A DNA stretch of 17,005 nucleotides from Chryseosolibacter sp966080355. Its GTDB lineage: Bacteria > Bacteroidota > Bacteroidia > Cytophagales > Cyclobacteriaceae. A program made the translations under genes and the position numbers. Location: contig CBHROW010000080.1 in NCBI GenBank assembly GCA_966080355.1, forward strand, positions 1 through 17,005. The letters are read 5' to 3'. The notes under the pieces are model-generated. The model was given only the letters and a program-made list of their open reading frames with translations. It searched no databases and had not been told where the DNA came from. Numbering within the stretch: the first letter of the stretch is position 1; each line of letters begins with the position of its first letter. Below, in pieces: positions 6,670 to 14,974 of this stretch.

Positions 6670-6709
6670 CATTAACACCTTCACACTTTAACACCTTAGT
6701 ACTTTTTCA
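6670..6709. repeat. Octamer tandem array, right arm, ending in the FabH stop codon
   Basis: Period-8 units CATTAACA, CCTTCACA, CTTTAACA, CCTTAGTA, CTTTTTCA on the plus strand, the reverse complement of the units in the left arm. The last unit contains the complement of the FabH TGA stop codon (6707-6709). Together with the left arm it gives a 38-bp imperfect inverted repeat with a 68-bp interval. Confidence 0.85.
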
Positions 6710-7705
6710 CCAGCGGATCAACGCAGAAGCCCACGTAAACCCACTTCCAAATGCAGCAAGACAAACAACATCATTAGGTTTGATCTTGCCTTCACCCCAC
6801 GCTTCACTCATGGCAATGGGAATAGATGCCGCGGTCGTGTTACCATAGCGCATGATATTATTGTAGACCTGGTCGTCACGAAGGGCGAGTTTTTCCTGGA
6901 TGTACTGGCTGATCCTCAAGTTGGCCTGATGGGGAACAAGCAGGCTGATCTCTTCTTTCTTCATCTTGTTTGCCTCGAGCGCTTCCTGGATCACCTCCAT
7001 GAATCTCACCACGGCATGTTTGAAGACCTGATTGCCATTCATGACGACTTTGAAGGTGGATGTATCTGTTATTTGTTCCGGCTGTCGTTCGGCATGAGGA
7101 CGGCTGCTGCCGGGATCCTTCACATAAAGTTCTTCGGCAAATCTTCCATCCGAATGAAGGTGTGTAGAAAGCACACCGGGTTTGTCAGATGGTTGAAGGA
7201 TAGCAACACCTGCGCCATCACCGAAGATCACGGCTGTATTTCGTCCGCGTGTTGTAATGTCGAGCGCAGTGGATTGTATCTCGGCACCCACAACGAGCAC
7301 TGTTTTGTACATTCCGGTTTTTATGAATTGATCGGCAACTGATAGTGCGTAGATAAAGCCAGAACACGCGTTCCGAATGTCGAGCGCGGGAATACCCTCC
7401 AGCCCTAGTTCGCGTTGAAGAAGTACGCCCGAACCCGGAAAGAAATAATCGGGAGTGATCGTAGCAAATACAATGAAGTCGATGTCTTTTTCGGAAAGCT
7501 TTGCACGTTGGAGGGCCATGCGCGTAGCTTTCGCTGCCATATTCGCGACTGTGTCTTTAGCCGGATCGATCCACCTGCGTTCTTTTATTCCGGTGCGTTC
7601 AATGATCCACTCGTTATTGGTGTCCATCACCGTGGAAAGATATTGATTTGTGATAATGCCTTCCGGCACATGATGACCGAGCCCGACAATTTTCGAATGC
7701 TGCAT
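6707..7705 (-). CDS. fabH: Beta-ketoacyl-ACP synthase III (FabH family)
   Basis: A 332-residue thiolase-fold condensing enzyme of usual family length. Motifs are NEWIIERTGIKERRW near 31-45, the nucleophile block DIRNACSGFIYAL with Cys114, the His of VPHQANLRI at residue 259, and the Asn of RYGNTTAASIP at residue 289. This is the complete Cys-His-Asn triad of KAS III. The enzyme normally condenses an acyl-CoA primer with malonyl-ACP to start fatty-acid synthesis; branched primers are common in Bacteroidetes. No other fab, acp or plsX genes lie nearby, so it could be a secondary KAS III paralogue with a specialised primer, and the symbol indicates family rather than proven role. The gene diverges from the lipoprotein gene at 7837; a perfect 10-bp inverted repeat lies between them. 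Confidence 0.92.
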   Translation of the reverse strand: MQHSKIVGLGHHVPEGIITNQYLSTVMDTNNEWIIERTGIKERRWIDPAKDTVANMAAKATRMALQRAKLSEKDIDFIVFATITPDYFFPGSGVLLQRELGLEGIPALDIRNACSGFIYALSVADQFIKTGMYKTVLVVGAEIQSTALDITTRGRNTAVIFGDGAGVAILQPSDKPGVLSTHLHSDGRFAEELYVKDPGSSRPHAERQPEQITDTSTFKVVMNGNQVFKHAVVRFMEVIQEALEANKMKKEEISLLVPHQANLRISQYIQEKLALRDDQVYNNIMRYGNTTAASIPIAMSEAWGEGKIKPNDVVCLAAFGSGFTWASALIRW

Positions 7706-7756
7706 GACTGAACGTTTAAGGGTTGCTAATTTAGAAAAATGTTCCGAATGGGCGTT

Positions 7757-7786
7757 AGGTTGTTCATACTAATCGCTGAACAACCT
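7757..7786. promoter_or_regulatory. Perfect inverted repeat in a divergent promoter region (possible operator)
   Basis: AGGTTGTTCA, a 10-base interval TACTAATCGC, then TGAACAACCT: ten perfect pairs. It sits between the divergent FabH gene (start 7705) and the lipoprotein gene (start 7837), 51 bp from each start codon. The central position suggests a dimeric regulator site acting on both genes. A transcript hairpin is the alternative. Confidence 0.5.
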
Positions 7787-7836
7787 CGTTTGAATCAATT
7801 GGAATGCAGTTTGCTCTTTGCCTACTTTAGAAAACT

Positions 7837-9027
7837 ATGGTCCCTCAGCGCTCGCGTCAGATTTTTTCGTATTTCCTTTTGGCATGCGTGTGCTTGTCTT
7901 GCGATGATGATGAAACTCCTGAACCTGTAAAGATAACGCATACATTTACGATCGATGTGAGCCCGGGGAGCTACAATCCAAATGATGAGTATGTCATTTC
8001 GGACTACAGTGGAAAAATTCTTTTGTCTGCTCATTTCACGCGGCCCGGTGTAAATAATCTTGACGTTCTGGCTCCGGAGGACGAGCGGTTTCACCTTACG
8101 ATCTTTAGCTCGCAGCTGGTTACTTATGCTTTTGCGCCCCCGGGCTATTACAGGATTCGCCCGGTTTCCTTTCCACAGCTCAATGGCGCACCAGGCATGC
8201 ATCGATTGAACGTGCCGAATTTTTTCCTTCAGGAATTTCTCCTGGGAGGAACCAGCTTGTGGAGTTGGGGACATCCATCATCGGAAGTATTCGATATTTT
8301 TATGATCAGTGATAAGACCGATCTGCTGTTCACGTGGCCAGTCGCCCCGGGGCCCGGAAAATTTGTTTACGTTCCTGAATTACTGGCTGGAGATACAACA
8401 ACAATTCCCTATGAAGATTTTGTGTCTGCACGAGATCTCGAATCTGTCAATGTAACTTTTCCACCGGGCTTTCTTGTTTTGCGATCTACCACCAATCCTC
8501 AAGACAGCGTTTTCAATATTCAACTACTGGCTCGAAATTATGATCCAGTGCTTAAAAATTTTGATTTACCACCGGAAGATATCCGTAAAAATTTCAGGCG
8601 ATACCTGTTTCAATTTTTCAATTTCAATGACGGATCGAACTACGAAGCACATGTCGACTTTCTGCCCACGACTATTCGCAGTCCGAAGTTTTCGAATGCA
8701 GACGCGCGCTTCGAGAATGGAGCGATCGCTTATTCGATCAAGTCAAGTGAAAGTGGAATGGTATTCAATGGGTTCGGCAGCGGGTTGTCATGGCTTGTTC
8801 ACGCTCCTTTTGGAACCAATATGAAGATCAATTTGCCGCGTTTCGATGAGGCATTTAAACGCGCGCACGACATCAGGCAGATAGACGCAATTGGATTTTC
8901 CTCGGCAACCGTGATTGGCGACAGCCGCGCCACTACCTACTATGAATATCTGAGATATCAACTTGATCAGGGAGCGGTGACGCAGACATCAAACTTCGAT
9001 ATCGCCAAGGTGAATTTCGGGTTTTGA
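7837..9027 (+). CDS. Predicted lipoprotein of unknown function
   Basis: I do not recognise the family. The 396-residue product begins MVPQRSRQIFSYFLLACVCL followed by SCDDDE, a short basic n-region and hydrophobic core with cysteines at 17, 19 and 22. LLAC (Cys17) fits a lipobox best; Cys22 is followed by DDDE, resembling the acidic lipoprotein export signal described for surface lipoproteins of Bacteroidetes. The rest is rich in aromatic residues, Pro, Gly and Asn with alternating beta-like stretches and no internal membrane segment, which suggests a beta-rich outer-membrane-anchored protein. It is monocistronic: FabH diverges upstream and leuS converges downstream with a 79-bp gap where I see no clear terminator. 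No enzymatic motif is visible. Confidence 0.8.
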   Translation: MVPQRSRQIFSYFLLACVCLSCDDDETPEPVKITHTFTIDVSPGSYNPNDEYVISDYSGKILLSAHFTRPGVNNLDVLAPEDERFHLTIFSSQLVTYAFAPPGYYRIRPVSFPQLNGAPGMHRLNVPNFFLQEFLLGGTSLWSWGHPSSEVFDIFMISDKTDLLFTWPVAPGPGKFVYVPELLAGDTTTIPYEDFVSARDLESVNVTFPPGFLVLRSTTNPQDSVFNIQLLARNYDPVLKNFDLPPEDIRKNFRRYLFQFFNFNDGSNYEAHVDFLPTTIRSPKFSNADARFENGAIAYSIKSSESGMVFNGFGSGLSWLVHAPFGTNMKINLPRFDEAFKRAHDIRQIDAIGFSSATVIGDSRATTYYEYLRYQLDQGAVTQTSNFDIAKVNFGF

Positions 9028-9106
9028 TCAAGCCCGTTTCGAGTACAACAATATGGCTCGTTTGATAATGCCGCTAATACGATAGCAATCCGGCTTCTAC
9101 TCGCGA

Positions 9107-11911
9107 CTAAACCACAACATTCACAATCTTACCCTGAACAATGATCACTTTCTTCGGAGCTTTGCCTTCAGTCCACTTTTGAACAAGCTCCGAGGCCATT
9201 ACCATTTTTTCGATGTCTTCCTTCGGCATATCGAGTGCGAATTCCATTTTCGCTCGAACTTTGCCGTTGATCGAGATCGGGTATTCGAATGAATTCTCTT
9301 TGAGGTATTCTTCGTTGTACTTCGGAAAACTCGCATTGAGGATCGAATCTTTGTGCCCCAGTTTTTCCCACAGCTCTTCAGTGATGAAGGGGGCATAAGG
9401 CGCCAACGTGATGGCTAGCGGTTCAAGGACCTTCCGTTTGTCGGTTTTCAATGCACCGAGCTCATTCACGCAGATCATGAATTCGCTGACAGACGTGTTG
9501 AACGAAAAGTTTTCGATGTCGTGCGTTACTTTTTTGATCGTCTTGTGCAGAATTTTCAATTCTTCCCGCGTAGGCTCGTTTTCAGTTACCCTGATATTGC
9601 CTGACGCATCGTGGAACAGGTTCCAGAATTTTCTCAGGAACTTGAACACGCCATCGATACCATTGGTGTTCCATGGCTTGGATTGCTCCAGTGGTCCGAG
9701 GAACATCTCGTACATGCGAAGTGTATCGGCTCCGTAGTTGTCGATAATATCGTCTGGGTTCACCACGTTGAAATACGACTTGCTCATTTTTTCAATGGCT
9801 GAACCGCAGATGTATTTGCCATCTTCAAGAATGAACTCGGCATTGGCAAAGTCAGGCTTCCATTTCTTAAACGCTTCCGTGTCGAGCTCCAGGCCGTTTA
9901 CCATGTTCACGTCAACGTGTAGCTCATCCGTTGTGTGCTGATCTTTCAATCCAGCAGATACAAATTTGTGCGTTCCGCGAATGCGATAAACAAAACGTGA
10001 ATCGCCCGTGATCTTACCCTGGTTGATCAGCTTCTTGAATGGTTCATCGAAATTGAGATAGCCAAGGTCGTGCAGCACCTTCACCCACAAGCGGGAATAA
10101 AGCAAGTGAGCCACAGCATGTTCTGAGCCACCGATGTAAACATCAACCTGGCCCCAGTAATCCAATGCTTCGCGGCTCGCGAATTCTTTATCGTTGTGCG
10201 GATCGGTGTAGCGCAGGAAATACCACGCAGCACCGGCATGTGTTGGCATGGTATTGCTGTCGCGTTTTGCATTCGGACTGAAATGGATCCAGTCGTTCAG
10301 GTTTGCCAGTGGGCCTTCACCCGTTCCTGAAGGTTTGAAATTGTTCGATGGCGGTAACTCCAGTGGCAATGATTTTTCATCCATCGCATAGGGCATGTTC
10401 TCGCGGTAAATAACAGGGAACGGTTCTCCCCAGTAACGTTGCCGGCTCCAGCCTGCATCGCGCATTTTATAGTTCACCTGGCGATGCCCGATTCCCATCT
10501 CTTCCACTTTCTTCACAACAACTTCTATCGCATCCAGCATCACCATGCCATTCAGAAAGCCTGAGTTTTCAAGAATTGCATCCTTGGTCGGGTTAGCTTC
10601 TTTACCATCATAAGCAGCACCGAGAATGTTGGTGATCGGCAGGTTGAAATGTTTGGCAAATTTGTGATCGCGTTCGTCACCGCTCGGCACGCCCATGATC
10701 GCTCCCGTTCCATATCCGGCAAGTACATACTCGCTGATCCATACAGGAACTTTGCGCATATTGAACGGGTTGATTGCGTAAGCTCCGGTGAAAGCCCCGG
10801 TGATCTTCTTCACTTCAGCCATACGATCAACTTCCGATCGGCTCTCCACATATTTCAAATACGCCTCGACTTCTTTTTGCTGGGCTGCGCCTGTAATGTC
10901 TTTCACGTAATCGTGCTCAGGCGCAAGTACCATGAAATCAACTCCGAAGATCGTGTCCGGTCGTGTGGTGAAAACAGTGAGTTCAAGATCGTGTTTCTTT
11001 TCACTTTCGAGTTTGAAATTGATCTTCGCCCCAACGCTCTTGCCGATCCAGTTGCGCTGGATCTCTTTCATTGACTCGCTGAAGTCGATTTGTTCGAGCC
11101 CTTTCAGCAATCGCTCTGCATATTCGGTGATGCGCAAGCTCCATTGACGCATTTGTCTTTTCACCACCGGAAATCCTCCGCGGTAGCTAACACCGTTGAT
11201 CACTTCATCGTTAGCCAGCACGGTTCCCAGCGCCTCACACCAGTTCACATCTGTGTATGCCAGGTATGCAAGACGATATTGCATAAAAATATCTTGCTTC
11301 AGCCCGTCATTGAAAGATCTCCAGTCTGCAGCTTTGAATATAGTTGCACCTGAGGGCAGTGTGTATTTTGAGTTCGGGAAAGGATGATTCCTATTTCCTT
11401 CGTTGTCGAATATGCGGGTCAGTTCCGAAATCCTTTGCGCTTTTTGTTCCAGGCGATTATACCAGCTGTCGAACAATTGCAGGAAGATCCATTGTGTCCA
11501 ACGGTAGTATTTCGGATCGCAGGTTCTTACTTCGCGACTCCAGTCATAACAGAAGCCGATCTTGTCGAGCTGACGAATAAAATTTTGAATATTCTGTTCG
11601 GTCGACACAGCCGGATGAATGCCGTGCTCGATCGCATATTGCTCGGCAGGAAGGCCGAATGCATCGAAGCCCATCGGGTGTAACACATTGAATCCTTTTA
11701 AGCGCTTGAACCGGGCCACGATATCAGACGCAATGTAGCCGAGGGGATGGCCCACGTGGAGTCCCGCTCCAGACGGATAAGGAAACATATCAAGCGCATA
11801 ATACTTCGGCTTCGAGGACTTATTCTCCACTTTATACACCTGGCGTTTTTCCCATTCCTTCCGCCACTTTTCTTCAATCTTTTTGATCTCGTCTTTGCTG
11901 TATTCGGCCAT
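9107..11911 (-). CDS. leuS: Leucyl-tRNA synthetase
   Basis: A 934-residue class I synthetase that charges tRNA-Leu in the cytoplasm. The class I signature PYPSGAGLHVGHPLGY contains HVGH at 52-55, and the second signature KMSKS is at about 708-712. The CP1 editing domain shows the threonine-rich TTRPDTIFGVDF motif and GTGAIMGVPSGDERD with the conserved Asp that clears mischarged tRNA. The protein is about 70 residues longer than E. coli LeuRS. Extra sequence is visible after LFDSWYN (about residues 150-200) and in the leucine-specific region before KMSKS (about 640-705), consistent with Bacteroidetes-type LeuRS. The C-terminal domain ends in KKVIIVQGKIVNVVV. Adjacent genes have no obvious functional link. 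A -7-like box lies about 30 bp upstream. Confidence 0.98.
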   Translation of the reverse strand: MAEYSKDEIKKIEEKWRKEWEKRQVYKVENKSSKPKYYALDMFPYPSGAGLHVGHPLGYIASDIVARFKRLKGFNVLHPMGFDAFGLPAEQYAIEHGIHPAVSTEQNIQNFIRQLDKIGFCYDWSREVRTCDPKYYRWTQWIFLQLFDSWYNRLEQKAQRISELTRIFDNEGNRNHPFPNSKYTLPSGATIFKAADWRSFNDGLKQDIFMQYRLAYLAYTDVNWCEALGTVLANDEVINGVSYRGGFPVVKRQMRQWSLRITEYAERLLKGLEQIDFSESMKEIQRNWIGKSVGAKINFKLESEKKHDLELTVFTTRPDTIFGVDFMVLAPEHDYVKDITGAAQQKEVEAYLKYVESRSEVDRMAEVKKITGAFTGAYAINPFNMRKVPVWISEYVLAGYGTGAIMGVPSGDERDHKFAKHFNLPITNILGAAYDGKEANPTKDAILENSGFLNGMVMLDAIEVVVKKVEEMGIGHRQVNYKMRDAGWSRQRYWGEPFPVIYRENMPYAMDEKSLPLELPPSNNFKPSGTGEGPLANLNDWIHFSPNAKRDSNTMPTHAGAAWYFLRYTDPHNDKEFASREALDYWGQVDVYIGGSEHAVAHLLYSRLWVKVLHDLGYLNFDEPFKKLINQGKITGDSRFVYRIRGTHKFVSAGLKDQHTTDELHVDVNMVNGLELDTEAFKKWKPDFANAEFILEDGKYICGSAIEKMSKSYFNVVNPDDIIDNYGADTLRMYEMFLGPLEQSKPWNTNGIDGVFKFLRKFWNLFHDASGNIRVTENEPTREELKILHKTIKKVTHDIENFSFNTSVSEFMICVNELGALKTDKRKVLEPLAITLAPYAPFITEELWEKLGHKDSILNASFPKYNEEYLKENSFEYPISINGKVRAKMEFALDMPKEDIEKMVMASELVQKWTEGKAPKKVIIVQGKIVNVVV

Positions 11912-11939
11912 TTTTACTGAAAACTTTCTGTTCGAACCG

Positions 11940-11947
11940 CAAAAATA
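11940..11947 (-). promoter_or_regulatory. Candidate Bacteroidetes -7 promoter box for leuS
   Basis: Read on the minus strand the sequence is TATTTTTG, an exact match to the Bacteroidetes sigma-ABfr -7 consensus TAnnTTTG. It lies 29 bp upstream of the leuS ATG. No TTTG is present at the expected -33 distance, so the call rests on one short box. Confidence 0.35.
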
Positions 11948-12076
11948 GCAATTCCTCCACGATTGCCCATCCTTTATCAGCTACAACTCGTCCGCTTTCT
12001 CTGACAGTCCGGTAACGAAAATTACCACGGCCGAGCCTGGGTGTTAACCTTTGGTCCATAATCACCTCGAGCCCCT

Positions 12077-14212
12077 ATGAAAATCAGACTATTTTTTTTC
12101 CTGTCGTTCGCAATCAGCACTTGTTTAGGTCAGGCTACGATCAGCGGTATTGTGCAGGATGGCAAAGGCGATCCGATTCCATTGTCGAATGTATTTCTGA
12201 AAGATACCTATGATGGTACGACCGCGGATGAAAATGGCAGATTTCAGTTCGCGACATTGGAGAAGGGAAAACAAATTCTTGTTGCCAGGTCTCTCGGTTA
12301 CAAAGAGTCGGAGCAGTTGGTGGACCTCAATGGCAAAGCTATAACGGTTACCATCACACTTCAGGATGAGATCAGCGAGTTGAACGCGGTGACCATTTCG
12401 GCTGGCGCTTTCATGGCAAGCGATGAATCAAGACGAACCGTATTTCGCGCAGTAGATATCGCAACCACCGCTGGCGCTACGGCCGACATTGCTGGCGCGC
12501 TGAACACGCTTCCCGGGACGCAAAAGGTAGGAGAGAGCGGCCGGCTGTTCGTGCGTGGGGGCGATGGCAACGAGGCGAAAACTTTCATCGATGGGGCTTT
12601 GGTGCTGGACGCCTATAGTCCTTCGGCTCCTAACACGCCTTCACGCGGACGATTTCTTCCGTTCATGTTCAAAGGCACGAGCTTCAGCACCGGTGGTTAT
12701 TCCGCTGAGTATGGCCAGGCATTGTCTTCCATTCTCGCGCTCGAGTCCAAAGATGAATCGGAACAGACACGCACCGACATCGGCATTCTTTCTGTTGGCG
12801 GTGATGTGGCGCATACGCAAGCCTGGGAAGGTGGATCCGCGGCAGCGAAAATTCAATACACCAATTTGCGTCCGTATATGGGGCTGATCAACCAGCGAAT
12901 CGACTGGCGGCTTCCTCCGGTTTCTCTTGAAGGTATCGGAGCAGTGCATCAACGATTCGGCAAGAATGGGATGGCAAAAGTTTATGGCAACTTCAATCAC
13001 TCCACGTATTCGCTTTTCAACCACGGTATCGACAATCCGGCTGAGACACACCGATACGATCTCGAAAACAACTATCGATACCTGAACGGATCATTCAAAG
13101 ACGTGTTGAGCGAAAGCTGGATTGTTCGTGGAGGAGTTTCATACACGGGCATCGCGAATATTACCGATGTTGATCAGGTTCACCTGACGGAACGCGACAA
13201 TGGCATTCACGGAAAAATTGTGTTCGATGGCTCTTTATCTGATCACATTGAATTGAAGTCCGGGGCCGAGGTGATCCGCCACGATTACTCCTTCCGCACG
13301 ATGACAAACAATGTTGCCTTGACCGACTTCACAGAGACAATTTCTGCCGCGTTCGCTGAATCGGGTCTCTATGCGAGCAACAACATGGTAGCCCGGGTTG
13401 GCGTTCGGGGCGAATACAATTCACTTCAAGGCAAAGCTATTATCGACCCGAGAATTTCGCTTGCCTACAAAACCGGAACAAACGGACAGGTATCGGTAGC
13501 GTATGGAACCTTCCGGCAGTCAGTGAAAAACATGTGGCTGCGTGAAAACACATCCCTTGGATCGGAAAAAGCGGAACACGTGATCGCGAACTACCAGCGC
13601 ATTGAGAACAATCGCACATTTCGCATCGAGACCTATTATAAACGCTATACCAACCTTGCGAAGGCTGAAGGCTCACAATTGACTAACAACGGTTATGGCT
13701 ATGCGCAGGGCGTAGAACTGTTTTGGCGTGACAATGGGTCAGTGAAGAAGCTAGACTATTGGGTTTCTTACTCCTTTCTCGACACCAAACGCAACTACCT
13801 GAATTTTCCATATGCGGCAACGCCCTCGTTCGCTTCGAAACATAACGTCTCTGTTGTAGGAAAATATTTCATTCAGAAGATCAGGAGTCAGCTGGGTACA
13901 ACATTCTCGGTAACCAGTGGAAGGCCTTACAACAACCCCAATGACATCACTTTCAACGGAAGTAAAACACCGGTATACCAGGATCTGAGCTTCAACTGGA
14001 GCTACCTGCCGAAGCCTTACCTCATTGTTTATCTCTCCTGTACGAACGTTCTCGGTCGAAATAATATTTTCGGTTATGAGTACGGTGCGGTATTGAACAA
14101 CGGGCAGTACAACGCCAGGCCTATACGCCAGGCAGCGCCACGGTTTCTTTTTGTCGGAATTTTTATCACACTCTCGAAAGATAGATCAGTCAATCAACTT
14201 CCAACTCTTTAA
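12077..14212 (+). CDS. TonB-dependent outer-membrane receptor with carboxypeptidase-regulatory-like domain
   Basis: A 711-residue outer-membrane active transporter. Residues 1-18 are a signal peptide (MKIRLFFFLSFAISTCLG). A CarboxypepD_reg-like beta-sandwich follows at about 20-105 (SGIVQDGKGDPIPLSNVFLKD, DENGRFQF). The plug domain covers about 110-215, with LPGTQKVGESGRLFVRGGDGNE, TFIDGALV and GGYSAEYGQALSSILAL. The remainder is the 22-strand barrel with alternating aromatic residues. A beta-signal-like FVGIFITLSK near the C-terminus is followed by about nine further residues. The substrate cannot be told from sequence. No SusD-like lipoprotein is adjacent, so it is not a classical Sus pair. 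The next gene starts 10 bp downstream and encodes a secreted helical protein, the likely partner. The leuS gene diverges upstream with a 165-bp gap. Confidence 0.93.
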   Translation: MKIRLFFFLSFAISTCLGQATISGIVQDGKGDPIPLSNVFLKDTYDGTTADENGRFQFATLEKGKQILVARSLGYKESEQLVDLNGKAITVTITLQDEISELNAVTISAGAFMASDESRRTVFRAVDIATTAGATADIAGALNTLPGTQKVGESGRLFVRGGDGNEAKTFIDGALVLDAYSPSAPNTPSRGRFLPFMFKGTSFSTGGYSAEYGQALSSILALESKDESEQTRTDIGILSVGGDVAHTQAWEGGSAAAKIQYTNLRPYMGLINQRIDWRLPPVSLEGIGAVHQRFGKNGMAKVYGNFNHSTYSLFNHGIDNPAETHRYDLENNYRYLNGSFKDVLSESWIVRGGVSYTGIANITDVDQVHLTERDNGIHGKIVFDGSLSDHIELKSGAEVIRHDYSFRTMTNNVALTDFTETISAAFAESGLYASNNMVARVGVRGEYNSLQGKAIIDPRISLAYKTGTNGQVSVAYGTFRQSVKNMWLRENTSLGSEKAEHVIANYQRIENNRTFRIETYYKRYTNLAKAEGSQLTNNGYGYAQGVELFWRDNGSVKKLDYWVSYSFLDTKRNYLNFPYAATPSFASKHNVSVVGKYFIQKIRSQLGTTFSVTSGRPYNNPNDITFNGSKTPVYQDLSFNWSYLPKPYLIVYLSCTNVLGRNNIFGYEYGAVLNNGQYNARPIRQAAPRFLFVGIFITLSKDRSVNQLPTL

Positions 14213-14222
14213 CAATAAACAT

Positions 14223-14876
14223 ATGAAAGCGAATGCAATTGTTCCGTTCCTGCTTGGTGTATTGATGGTATTCACAATGAATGCCGCGAATGCCAACGAT
14301 GAGAAGTATCAGCAAGCGATGAAGAAAAACATTGAAGCGGTTTATGCCGCGCAGAGTGTAGACGATCTCCAGCTAAGTGTCAATGCTTTCGACCGTATCG
14401 CTTCCGCGGAAAAGTCAAAATGGGAGCCTTTATATTACGCAGCGTTCGGATATATCCTGATGGGTAACCGGGATAAAGATCCGGTTAAAAAAGATGCCTG
14501 GCTTGATGAAGCAGTGAAACGTATCGAACAAGCGAAAGTGTTGGCTCCTGGCGAATCAGAGATCGTTGCCCTTGAAGGTTTTGCTTCCATGATCCGCGTT
14601 ACCGTTGATCCAGGCACACGAGGCCCTCAATTTGCCGGGCTTGCCATGCAATCGTTCGGGAAGGCCAACGGTATGAACCCGGAAAACCCGCGCGCTCTTT
14701 TACTCATGGCACAAATGCAATTTGGAACGGCACAGTTCTTCGGATCACCAACCACCGAAGCCTGCGCTACTTTGCAAAAAGCCTTCGCGAAATTTGAAAC
14801 CTATAAGCCCGACAATGCGCTCGCCCCTCAGTGGGGAAAATCGATGGCAGAAGGCCTGAAAGCCGAATGCAAGTAA
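14223..14876 (+). CDS. Secreted TPR-like helical protein of unknown function
   Basis: A 217-residue product with a clear signal peptide (KANAIVPFLLGVLMVFTMNAANA, cleavage near residue 24). The reading frame is open further upstream, to an ATG at 14151 inside the receptor gene, but only the start at 14223 places the signal peptide at the N-terminus. The mature part is alpha-helical, with repeat-like segments SKWEPLYYAAFGYILMGN, DEAVKRIEQAKVLAPGESE, GLAMQSFGKANGMNPENPRA and TLQKAFAKFETYKP. Spacing and the Ala/Pro pattern resemble tetratricopeptide repeats, so protein binding in the periplasm is likely. The start is 10 bp after the receptor stop codon, indicating an operon. A role as an accessory to that receptor is inference; no specific family name is certain. 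Confidence 0.85.
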   Translation: MKANAIVPFLLGVLMVFTMNAANANDEKYQQAMKKNIEAVYAAQSVDDLQLSVNAFDRIASAEKSKWEPLYYAAFGYILMGNRDKDPVKKDAWLDEAVKRIEQAKVLAPGESEIVALEGFASMIRVTVDPGTRGPQFAGLAMQSFGKANGMNPENPRALLLMAQMQFGTAQFFGSPTTEACATLQKAFAKFETYKPDNALAPQWGKSMAEGLKAECK

Positions 14877-14915
14877 CCACGACCTACAGGTGCCGGGCTA
14901 GTTACACTTAGGGCA

Positions 14916-14960
14916 CCTTAACACCTTAACACTTTAATACTTTAACACCTTAACACTTTT
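14916..14960. repeat. Octamer tandem array upstream of the sensor kinase gene
   Basis: Five full period-8 units, CCTTAACA (twice), CTTTAATA, CTTTAACA, CCTTAACA, then a partial CTTTT. The units belong to the same family as the arrays at 6570-6633 and 6670-6709 on the other side of the window. It ends 14 bp before the kinase ATG. Only one arm is present here; no inverted partner is visible near the upstream stop codon. Confidence 0.85.
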
Positions 14961-14974
14961 CTTAATTTTACACG

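Noticed and set aside
9028..9106. Bidirectional terminator between the lipoprotein gene and leuS
   Set aside because: I found no stable hairpin with a T-tract in this convergent gap.
12050..12060. TAACCTTTG as a -7 box for the receptor gene
   Set aside because: It has three bases between TA and TTTG rather than two and no TTTG at the -33 distance. The similar TACTTTTTG on the minus strand near 6563-6571 fails for the same reason.
14151..14222. Upstream ATG at 14151 as an alternative start of the TPR-like gene
   Set aside because: It lies inside the receptor gene and would put 24 polar residues before a clean signal peptide; the start at 14223 follows the receptor stop by 10 bp.
14888..14918. 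AGGTGCC...GGCACCT hairpin as a terminator of the TPR-like gene
   Set aside because: Only 7 pairs with a 17-base loop and no T-tract after it; its right arm merges into the octamer array, so it may be chance.
14916..14960. Possible CRISPR array
   Set aside because: The units are 8 bp in direct tandem with no spacers, and there are no cas genes in the window. The same holds for the other arrays.
14963..14970. TAATTTTA as a -7 box for the kinase gene
   Set aside because: It is only 4 bp from the ATG, so the transcript would start inside the coding region.
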